Source: Nocardioidaceae bacterium (GTDB taxonomy: Bacteria > Actinomycetota > Actinomycetes > Propionibacteriales > Nocardioidaceae). From it: a DNA stretch of 12,528 bases. Both the position numbers and the translations under genes were made by a program. How positions within the stretch are numbered: the stretch's first letter is position 1; the number at the start of each line of letters is the position of its first letter. This document shows, piece by piece, positions 6,289 to 11,628 of this stretch. The notes under the pieces are model-generated. The model was not told the DNA's origin. It ran no database searches and saw only the letters and a list, made by a program, of their open reading frames with translations. Where the stretch lies: positions 1 through 12,528 of the forward strand of contig JACCVA010000063.1 of the NCBI GenBank assembly GCA_013698435.1, in the 5' to 3' direction.

Positions 6289-6849
6289 CTAGAGATACAT
6301 CCCCCGGCTGGGGTCACCCGACTCGTCGGGGCGTTGGCCTTCCGGCCCGCTGGGGCCAGGCATGGAGCCTGGCGGGAGGGCACGCCGCATCTGCTCCAGC
6401 TGTGCCCGGGCAGCCATCTGCTGGGCGTAGATGGCGGTCTGGATGCCGTGGAAGAGACCCTCGAGCCATCCGACCAGCTGCGCCTGCGCGATACGCAGCT
6501 CGGACTCGCTCGGCGTCTGCTCCTGGAACGGCAGGCTCAGTCGCTCGAGCTCCTCGACGAGCTCAGGAGCGAGCCCCTGTTCGAGCTCCTTGATCGACGC
6601 GTGGTGGATCTCGCGGAGCCGGATCCGACTGGCCTCGTCGAGCGGCGCCGACTTCACCTCCTCGAGGAGCTGGCGGATCATGCTGCCGATCCGCATCACC
6701 TTGGCTGGTTGCTCGACCAGCTCGGAGATGTGGCTCCCTTCGCCGCTGTCGTCGTCGGGGCCACCGGCGACACCCATGCCACCTTGCCCGACGATGACGA
6801 CGCGCGGTTCATGGTTCTGCTGGTCTTCTGAGGAGTTCTCGGCAGTCAT
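6289..6849 (-). CDS. bpa: Bacterial proteasome activator Bpa (PafE)
   Basis: This 186-residue protein belongs to the family of Mycobacterium tuberculosis Rv3780 (Bpa/PafE, formerly DUF2587), which forms an ATP-independent dodecameric ring that docks on the 20S proteasome and feeds it unfolded proteins. The N-terminus has the family VVIVGQGGMG segment. The helical core runs from about residue 44 to 155 (MIRQLLEEVKSAPLDEASR; ELVEELERLSLPF; AQLVGWLEGLFHGIQTA; QQMAARAQLEQMRRALPPG). A flexible Pro/Gly/Ser tail follows. The last four residues are GMYL, matching the C-terminal docking motif (GQYL in M. tuberculosis) with one substitution. The ATG is 9 nt after the stop of the quinone oxidoreductase gene, with GGTGG as the ribosome binding site, so the two genes are probably co-transcribed. 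It implies a proteasome elsewhere in the genome. Confidence 0.92.
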   Translation of the reverse strand: MTAENSSEDQQNHEPRVVIVGQGGMGVAGGPDDDSGEGSHISELVEQPAKVMRIGSMIRQLLEEVKSAPLDEASRIRLREIHHASIKELEQGLAPELVEELERLSLPFQEQTPSESELRIAQAQLVGWLEGLFHGIQTAIYAQQMAARAQLEQMRRALPPGSMPGPSGPEGQRPDESGDPSRGMYL

Positions 6850-6858
6850 GGAGCCACC

Positions 6859-7833
6859 CTACGTGGTGAGCAGCACCTTGCCGATGTGGCTGCTGGCCTC
6901 GACCAGCTCGTGGGCGGAGCGGACGTCGTCCAGCGCGAAGAGGTCGTGCACGATCGGGCGGACCAACTTCTCGGCCACCAGCGGCCAGACGTTTTGCTCC
7001 ACGCTCGCGACGATAGCGGCCTTGCCTGCCCGCGGCCGTGACCGAAGCCCGGTCGCGATCACCGCACCCCGCTTGCCGAGCAGCGTGCGGAGGTCGAGCT
7101 CGCCTTTGGCTCCGCCCTGCAGCCCGATCACGACCAGCCGCCCTTCGGTGGCCAGGGCGTCGATATTGCGGCCGAGGTAGCTTGCGCCCATGTTGTCGAG
7201 GATGACGTGGGCACCGCCGGGGTCGAGCCCGAGTACCTCCTCGACGAAGTCCTGCTCCCGGTAGTTGATCGTCAGGTCGGCGCCGAGCTCACGACACCGC
7301 GCAGCCTTGTCCTCGGAACCGACCGTTGTGGCCACCCTGGCGCCGAGGGCGTGCGCCAGCTGGATGGCCATCGTGCCGATGCCGCCTCCCCCGCCGTGTA
7401 CGAGGAACGTTTCGCCGGGTTGCAGGGCGGCCAGCATGAACACGTTGGACCACACCGTGCAAACCACCTCCGGCAGCGCCGCTGCCTCCACCAGGTCGAC
7501 GGACTCCGGCACCGGCAACAGCTGGCCGGCCGGTACGACGACCCGGTCGGCGTACCCGCCACCGGCGAGCAGCGCGCAGACACGGTCACCGACACGCCAA
7601 CGCTCGACGTCGGCTCCGACGGACTCGATCGTCCCGGAGCACTCGAGGCCGAGGATGTCGGACTCGCCCGCTGGCGGAGGGTAGAAACCCTGCCGCTGCT
7701 GGAGGTCTGCGCGATTGACGGCGGAGGCGACCACCGACACCACGACAGTGCCCGGCTCGGCGGCGGGGTCGGGGAACTCGCGCACCTCCAGGACGTCGGG
7801 GCCTCCGGCTTCTCGACACACCACTCCGCGCAT
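6859..7833 (-). CDS. NAD(P)H-quinone oxidoreductase, PIG3/zeta-crystallin type
   Basis: The 324-residue protein starts at ATG 7831-7833 and has the length typical of the family. It is a zinc-free medium-chain dehydrogenase/reductase that transfers hydride from NADPH to quinones. The catalytic domain carries NRADLQQRQGFYPPPAG and SDILGLECSG, the signature of the human PIG3 (TP53I3) subgroup. The Rossmann fold has GGGGGIG at 147-153, the NADPH-binding loop. KRGAVIATGLRSRPRAGK near the C-terminus is another subgroup hallmark. The reading frame extends further upstream to 8181 but there it is a shadow of the next two genes. GGTGGGG just before the ATG may be a ribosome binding site, while TACGGT 6 nt before the ATG could instead be a -10 for leaderless expression. 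It probably forms an operon with bpa. Confidence 0.93.
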   Translation of the reverse strand: MRGVVCREAGGPDVLEVREFPDPAAEPGTVVVSVVASAVNRADLQQRQGFYPPPAGESDILGLECSGTIESVGADVERWRVGDRVCALLAGGGYADRVVVPAGQLLPVPESVDLVEAAALPEVVCTVWSNVFMLAALQPGETFLVHGGGGGIGTMAIQLAHALGARVATTVGSEDKAARCRELGADLTINYREQDFVEEVLGLDPGGAHVILDNMGASYLGRNIDALATEGRLVVIGLQGGAKGELDLRTLLGKRGAVIATGLRSRPRAGKAAIVASVEQNVWPLVAEKLVRPIVHDLFALDDVRSAHELVEASSHIGKVLLTT

Positions 7834-7839
7834 GGCCCC

Positions 7840-7845
7840 ACCGTA
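7840..7845 (-). promoter_or_regulatory. Possible -10 of the quinone oxidoreductase gene
   Basis: On the minus strand TACGGT is followed by 6 nt (GGGGCC) and the ATG. It overlaps a purine-rich GGTGGGG that could equally be a ribosome binding site, so the two readings cannot be separated from sequence alone. Confidence 0.22.
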
Positions 7846-7898
7846 GGCGATGACTCGCTGACGGTACGCCGCCCTTCGGGGCCAAGCGCGGGACGGCT

Positions 7899-8132
7899 TC
7901 AGTCCTCCTGGGTGGCCAGCTCGGTCGCGATGTCGATGCAGTCGGCGATGTCGTCGATCGAGCCCCCACGCATTCCGGCGGCGTACCCCACCAGGAACGT
8001 TGTCAGCGGCGCCGCCGGCCGCTCGATCTGGTGGGCGGCGTCGCGCGCAAGGTCGAGGATCGGGTCGATGTCGACCTCGAGCTCCAGCCCCAGCGCGTCG
8101 CTCAGCTGCTCGGACCAGCCCGTCAAACTCAT
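7899..8132 (-). CDS. DUF6457 domain protein, MobA partner
   Basis: This is a small 77-residue acidic protein. The core LDLARDAAHQIERPAAPLTTF followed by LVGYAAGMRGGS is the DUF6457 signature, a short actinobacterial domain found next to or fused with molybdenum-cofactor guanylyltransferases. No catalytic residues or membrane segment are apparent, and the family has no established activity. The ATG (8130-8132) overlaps the mobA stop by 4 bp (ATGA), so it is translated by coupling behind mobA. That supports a role in molybdenum cofactor maturation or in stabilising MobA, which is inference. A short hairpin GCCC/GGGC with TTCG loop (7871-7882) follows the gene. Confidence 0.85.
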   Translation of the reverse strand: MSLTGWSEQLSDALGLELEVDIDPILDLARDAAHQIERPAAPLTTFLVGYAAGMRGGSIDDIADCIDIATELATQED

Positions 8133-8707
8133 CGTTCCTCCAAGATGTGGCGCGAACGGGCAACGTCTGCCCAGGTGTCACAGTCCAGCGTGGTCTCAGA
8201 ATCGGCTGTGGCCTCGATCAACGTCAAGCGGTTCGTCAAAGCCCGCATCGATGCGCCGTCCGGGTCGCCGAGGGCGTCGACCGCCGCACGCAACGCGGCG
8301 GTCCGGTACGCCGCCGCCAACGGCTGGCGGCGACCTGCCCCGTCCACGAACAGCGCGCCGTCTGCGTGTCGCTCATCGGTGACGGCCTGCACCAGTCTGC
8401 TGACGTGCTGCTGCGTCAGGAACGGCATGTCACACGCGAGTGCGACGACGACGCCCACGTCGACGTATGCGAGTCCCGTGGCGAGGGCGGCGACCGGACC
8501 GCCGCCGGGCGGTACTTCGCTGGTGCCGACTACGTGACCGGGCAGCGGGCGGGCCCCGCCCACGACCACCGTGTGGTGCGCGGCGGCGACGGCGTTGAGG
8601 GCCCGGGAGAGCAGACTCACCCCGCCGACCTCCAGCTGACCCTTGTCCACCCCACCGAGGCGCGTCGCTCGACCACCGGCGACCACCACGGCGTCGTACG
8701 CTTCCAT
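8129..8707 (-). CDS. mobA: Molybdenum cofactor guanylyltransferase MobA
   Basis: The 192-residue protein starts at ATG 8705-8707. It has the nucleotidyltransferase signature VVAGGRATRLGGVDKG (residues 8-23), which binds the nucleotide triphosphate. GPVAALATGL and VALACDMPFL follow, the latter with the metal-binding Asp of the family. MobA joins GMP from GTP to molybdopterin in the cytoplasm to make the bis-MGD type cofactor. The ribosome binding site AAGGA lies 7 nt before the ATG. A longer reading frame upstream overlaps the divergent amidase gene and is not used. The stop overlaps the DUF6457 start. Assignment to MobA rather than another small nucleotidyltransferase (for example a MobA-like NTP transferase for MCD formation) rests on the motifs and the DUF6457 neighbour. 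Confidence 0.85.
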   Translation of the reverse strand: MEAYDAVVVAGGRATRLGGVDKGQLEVGGVSLLSRALNAVAAAHHTVVVGGARPLPGHVVGTSEVPPGGGPVAALATGLAYVDVGVVVALACDMPFLTQQHVSRLVQAVTDERHADGALFVDGAGRRQPLAAAYRTAALRAAVDALGDPDGASMRALTNRLTLIEATADSETTLDCDTWADVARSRHILEER

Positions 8708-8738
8708 GCTGGGATCCTTGCACTGGCAGACTGGAGCC

Positions 8739-9521
8739 GTGCGCGCAGCCGTGGTCCAGTTCGAGGCGTCGACCGATGTCGAGGCCAACCTCGAGGCGAT
8801 CGGCCGCCACGTGGGAGGCGCTGCCCGCGACGGCGCGGAGCTCGTCGTCGTGCCCGAGGCAGCGATGCACGACTTCGGCGCACCCGACCTGCCGTTGGGC
8901 CCGGTGGCGCAACCGCTCGACGGGCCGTTCGTGGCGTCCCTTGGCGAGCTGGCCCGCAAGGCCGGAGTCACCGTGGTCGCGGGCATGTTCGAGCGCTCCG
9001 ACCATCCGGCGCGGCCCTACAACACGCTGGTAGTGGTGACCCCGAGCGGCGACCTCGCCCACCGCTACCGCAAGGCGCACCTCTACGACTCCTTCGGCTA
9101 CCGGGAGTCCGACCGGCTTACGGCCGGCGCATTCGAGCCGGTGTTGGTGCCGATGGGGGAGCTGACGCTCGGACTGATGACGTGCTACGACCTGCGCTTC
9201 CCGGAGGTGTCCCGGGCGTTGGTGGACGCCGGTGCTGATGTGCTCGCCGTCCCGGCGGCGTGGGTGCGCGGCCCGCTCAAGGAGGACCACTGGACGACGC
9301 TGCTGCGGGCTCGGGCGATCGAGAACACGGCGTACGTGGTCGGAGCGGGACAGACGGGCCAGACCTACATCGGTTGCAGTGCGGTCGTCGACGCGATGGG
9401 GGTGGCGGTCGTCGCGATGGGCGCCGAGGAGGGTTATGCCGTCGCCGACCTGCAGGCCTCGCACCTCCACGAGGTGCGGCGCCGCAATCCCTCACTGGCG
9501 AACCGTCGCCTCGCCACGTGA
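8739..9521 (+). CDS. Carbon-nitrogen hydrolase (nitrilase superfamily amidase)
   Basis: The 260-residue protein starts at GTG 8739-8741, preceded by TGGAG as ribosome binding site. All three catalytic residues of the nitrilase superfamily are visible: Glu40 in VVVPEAAMHDFG, Lys112 in HRYRKAHLYDSFGYRES, and Cys149 in GLMTCYDLRFPEVSRA. The CYDLRFPE form matches the Nit/omega-amidase branch, which hydrolyses amides such as deaminated glutathione or alpha-keto-acid amides rather than nitriles; the precise substrate is not determinable. An earlier in-frame ATG at 8643 adds low-quality sequence antisense to mobA and is rejected. The start is 31 bp from the divergent mobA start. The stop overlaps the start of the downstream membrane protein gene by GTGA. 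Confidence 0.93.
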   Translation: MRAAVVQFEASTDVEANLEAIGRHVGGAARDGAELVVVPEAAMHDFGAPDLPLGPVAQPLDGPFVASLGELARKAGVTVVAGMFERSDHPARPYNTLVVVTPSGDLAHRYRKAHLYDSFGYRESDRLTAGAFEPVLVPMGELTLGLMTCYDLRFPEVSRALVDAGADVLAVPAAWVRGPLKEDHWTTLLRARAIENTAYVVGAGQTGQTYIGCSAVVDAMGVAVVAMGAEEGYAVADLQASHLHEVRRRNPSLANRRLAT

Positions 9522-10603
9522 CAGGGTCCAGCCAGGTCTCGTCGCCTGGCCGCCGCAGACGGTCCGCTGCGCCAGCACCGCGCGCTGCTGCGGCACCGGT
9601 CACGCCTTCCCGCCCCCGGTCGGGTCCGTTGCGCACGACGCTGACCATCATGTTCGTGCTCTTGTGGCTGGCCGCCGTCGTGATGTCAGCAGGGCACTTC
9701 GCGACGGACGTCGGCTGGTGGCAGCAGTCAGAGGTGGTGTCCCGGGCGGCGGCGACCACAGCGACCTGGGCCGGGGTGGTCGTCTTGGCCCGGCGGGCAG
9801 GCGGCAGGTTCGTGGTGATCGGGCTGTTCGCCGCCGTCGTGCTCGCCCTGGTGGTGGCCTTCCCCGAGGAGTGGGCGCTGGCGGGTGCCGCGGTGACCGC
9901 GGCGTGCGTCTACGGCGTCCTCGGCATGCTGCTGACCCGCCCTGCCGGCGGCCTTCGCGTCCTCGTCGAGCTCGTGGTGTGCGTGCTGGTGGGAGTCGCT
10001 GGGGCGCTGGTGGTGTCGGGGTACGACGTCGGCCTTCGGCCGTTCCGCTTCCGGATGCTCGTGCTGGCGATGGTGTTCGTCGCCGCGTTCGTGCTCGCCT
10101 GGAGACTCGGTCACGGCGTCGGCAGCCTGGGGCGCCGTGGGCTGGTGCTGATTATCGGCGGGGGACTGCTGGTGGTGGCGTCGGTCGCCTACACCCAGGC
10201 GATCCGGGAGTGGGGATCGCCGGAGCTGGTGCAGGGCCTCGTCGACGCCAAGACCTGGGTTTCGACCAACCTGGGGGCGGTGCCCCGGCCCATCGAGGCG
10301 CTGGTGGCGTTCCCGGCTCTGGTGTGGGGCGTCGTCGTACGCAGTCGTCGGCGTCAGGGCTGGTGGATGTGTGCGTTGGGGTCCCTGGGCGCTGCCGGTG
10401 TCGCCACCTCGCTGGTCCAGCCGCGGATCAGCCTCGCGGAGGGGCTGACGGCGACCGGGTACGACGCCTTCGTGGGAGCCGTGGTCGGTCTGCTGGTGGT
10501 CTCCATCGACCGGCTGCTGACCCGGACGGGGGGACGACGCGCCCAGACGAGCACGGCAGCCCTGGCGCGACCGGAGCCGCCCCGGTTCGCCCCCCTGCTC
10601 TGA
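9518..10603 (+). CDS. Polytopic membrane protein of unknown function
   Basis: From the GTG at 9518-9520, which overlaps the amidase stop by 4 bp, the product is 361 residues. A basic, Pro/Ala/Arg-rich N-terminal tail (1-37) is presumably cytoplasmic. About ten hydrophobic segments follow, for example near 39-58, 98-114, 117-137, 145-166, 178-194, 205-225, 255-275, 283-302 and 312-335. The C-terminus is a short polar Pro/Arg tail. I recognise no family motif and no transporter signature. The frame is open further upstream to 9260 but that part lies inside the amidase gene in another frame. Translational coupling suggests co-expression with the amidase, without showing a functional link. Codon use is strongly GC-ending like its neighbours. 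Confidence 0.82.
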   Translation: MTGSSQVSSPGRRRRSAAPAPRAAAAPVTPSRPRSGPLRTTLTIMFVLLWLAAVVMSAGHFATDVGWWQQSEVVSRAAATTATWAGVVVLARRAGGRFVVIGLFAAVVLALVVAFPEEWALAGAAVTAACVYGVLGMLLTRPAGGLRVLVELVVCVLVGVAGALVVSGYDVGLRPFRFRMLVLAMVFVAAFVLAWRLGHGVGSLGRRGLVLIIGGGLLVVASVAYTQAIREWGSPELVQGLVDAKTWVSTNLGAVPRPIEALVAFPALVWGVVVRSRRRQGWWMCALGSLGAAGVATSLVQPRISLAEGLTATGYDAFVGAVVGLLVVSIDRLLTRTGGRRAQTSTAALARPEPPRFAPLL

Positions 10604-10608
10604 ACTCC

Positions 10609-10660
10609 GATTCGTCCGACTGACCGGGGAGCGGCCGCGCGGCCGTCGGCCGGACGAATC
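10609..10660 (+). terminator. Large inverted repeat after the membrane protein gene
   Basis: GATTCGTCCG (10609-10618) and CGGACGAATC (10651-10660) are perfect 10-bp inverted arms starting 6 nt after the stop codon. Between them CGGCCGCGCGGCCG (10632-10645) is itself a perfect 14-bp palindrome. Together they can form a long stem with an inner hairpin. There is no U-tract. A transcription terminator insulating the downstream tRNA gene is the simplest role. Confidence 0.5.
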
Positions 10661-10741
10661 CGGGGGTCGGGGCAGGCGGGGTGGAGGTGGCCGGTCTCCG
10701 AATGGAACAATCGCTGGCGACGGCTGCGTGCAGCCTGTCCG

Positions 10742-10830
10742 GGAGGGGTGCCGGAGCGGCCTATCGGAACCGCCTTGAAAGCGGTCGCTGGCAGTGATGT
10801 CAGCCGCGGGTTCAAATCCCGCCTCCTCCG
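10742..10830 (+). tRNA. tRNA-Ser (anticodon UGA)
   Basis: The acceptor stem GGAGGGG pairs with CTCCTCC (one G-U). The anticodon stem-loop CCGCCTTGAAAGCGG places TGA as the anticodon, reading UCA and, by wobble, other UCN codons. A long variable arm of the serine type follows (CTGGCAGTGATGTCAG). The T arm is GCGGGTTCAAATCCCGC. The discriminator base is G and the CCA end is encoded (10831-10833). It is the cognate substrate of SerS encoded in the same window. Confidence 0.95.
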
Positions 10831-10840
10831 CCAGGTGTGG

Positions 10841-10869
10841 CGACCTCGCAAAACCTCACGAGGAGGTCG
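10841..10869 (+). terminator. Hairpin after tRNA-Ser(UGA)
   Basis: CGACCTC (10841-10847) and GAGGTCG (10863-10869) form a 7-bp stem around a 15-nt loop, beginning 7 nt after the encoded CCA. It may terminate the tRNA transcript or guide 3' processing. There is no U-tract, so confidence is modest. Confidence 0.35.
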
Positions 10870-10906
10870 TACGCCGACGTAGCGACGACGAACCGACAGG
10901 CAGGCC

Positions 10907-11377
10907 ATGACCGCCACCCCTGGTACCACCCGCTACCGCTGGCCGCGGCCGCTGGTGCTGCGTCTGGTCGGGATGGGGCTGGCCCTGCTGGGCGCTGCCT
11001 GGGTCGTCGGGGCAGCCGTCGACAAGTTGTCCGGCGGCGGTCTCGGGTCGACGGTGCCGCCGCTCGCCCTGGTCATGACCGTCGTCGTGCTCGGTGCGGC
11101 GGCCTGGCTCGTCAGCCGGCCGCCGATGGTGCTGGAGCTCTCTGTGGGCGGCTACCGACTGCACCATCTGCGGGGAGGGGGCGTGTCGTCCGCGGGCTGG
11201 CGAGACGTCGAGTCAGCGCAGACGCAGGACACCGCCGACGGACCGGCACTGGTGATCACGCTCAGCGACGGTAGGCGGTCGGTGGTCCCGCGGGCCCTGC
11301 TCGGCGGCCGCGCCGAGGAGGCAGCAGGCGAGGTGCGCGGGCGGCTCGACGCTGCCCACGGTTACCGCCCGCTGTAG
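10907..11377 (+). CDS. Small membrane protein with PH-like C-terminal domain
   Basis: This 156-residue protein starts at ATG 10907. Two membrane segments (about 17-38 and 51-70) are joined by a short Gly-rich loop. The C-terminal 80 residues look like a compact beta-rich domain (VLELSVGGYRLHHLRGG; GWRDVESAQTQD; GPALVITLSDGRRSVVPRALL) ending in an amphipathic helix (EEAAGEVRGRLDAAHGY). This architecture resembles bacterial PH-like (bPH) membrane proteins, where the Trp-x-Asp-Val-x-Ser turn is common. That is a resemblance, not a confirmed family assignment. The gene lies between two serine tRNA genes. No strong ribosome binding site is seen (AGGCAGGCC before the ATG). Confidence 0.75.
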   Translation: MTATPGTTRYRWPRPLVLRLVGMGLALLGAAWVVGAAVDKLSGGGLGSTVPPLALVMTVVVLGAAAWLVSRPPMVLELSVGGYRLHHLRGGGVSSAGWRDVESAQTQDTADGPALVITLSDGRRSVVPRALLGGRAEEAAGEVRGRLDAAHGYRPL

Positions 11378-11387
11378 GGACGACTGA

Positions 11388-11407
11388 GGTCGATGGGAGA
11401 CTCGACC
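11388..11407 (+). terminator. Short hairpin after the PH-like membrane protein gene
   Basis: GGTCGA (11388-11393) and TCGACC (11402-11407) form a 6-bp perfect stem with an 8-nt loop, starting 10 nt after the stop codon. It lies between this gene and tRNA-Ser(GCU) and could be a weak terminator. Confidence 0.3.
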
Positions 11408-11418
11408 GCGCAGGCCGA

Positions 11419-11424
11419 TACTCT
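11419..11424 (+). promoter_or_regulatory. Candidate -10 for tRNA-Ser(GCU)
   Basis: TACTCT fits TANNNT and ends 12 nt before the first base of the mature tRNA, giving a short 5' leader for RNase P to remove. No convincing -35 is visible at the usual distance. Confidence 0.35.
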
Positions 11425-11436
11425 GTGGCGGCGCCT

Positions 11437-11523
11437 GGAGGTGTCGCATAGTGGCCTAGTGCGCCCGCCTGCTAAGCGGGTTGAGGTTAATCCCTCTCGC
11501 GGGTTCAAATCCCGCCACCTCCG
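11437..11523 (+). tRNA. tRNA-Ser (anticodon GCU)
   Basis: The acceptor stem GGAGGTG pairs with CACCTCC (one G-C/T-A perfect set). The anticodon stem-loop CCCGCCTGCTAAGCGGG has GCT as anticodon, reading AGC/AGU serine codons. A serine-type long variable arm (TTGAGGTTAATCCCTCTC) follows. The T arm GCGGGTTCAAATCCCGC is identical to that of the upstream tRNA-Ser(UGA). The discriminator is G and CCA is encoded (11524-11526). Confidence 0.95.
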
Positions 11524-11617
11524 CCAACGCGTGACGAGCGCCTCGCCGGTGAGCCCACCGTCGGGGGCGCCGTCGTGCGGCTGCCCCTGCGTGAGCGTGC
11601 CGCCGCGGCCGCGACGG

Positions 11618-11623
11618 TACCTT
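11618..11623 (+). promoter_or_regulatory. Candidate -10 of the CapA-like gene (leaderless)
   Basis: TACCTT (TANNNT) is followed by only 5 nt and then the ATG at 11629. The upstream sequence is extremely GC-rich, so this T/A-containing hexamer stands out. No ribosome binding site precedes the ATG. Confidence 0.4.
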
Positions 11624-11628
11624 GACGT

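Noticed and set aside
6859..8181. 440-residue version of the quinone oxidoreductase
   Set aside because: The extra N-terminal part lies across DUF6457 and mobA in another frame; family homology starts at the ATG at 7833.
9232..10623. 463-codon plus-strand frame overlapping the amidase and membrane protein genes
   Set aside because: Composition is Arg/Gly/Ala-rich without motifs; the two genes in the other frames are clearly real.
10354..10929. Minus-strand frame containing WRRRRDLNPRL
   Set aside because: This is the well-known false protein produced by reading the antisense of a tRNA T arm; it covers tRNA-Ser(UGA) and the end of the membrane protein gene.
10805..11526. 29-nt near-identical direct repeats as att sites of an integrated element
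   Set aside because: They are the conserved T arms and acceptor ends of two tRNA-Ser genes; there is no integrase and only one small ordinary gene between them.
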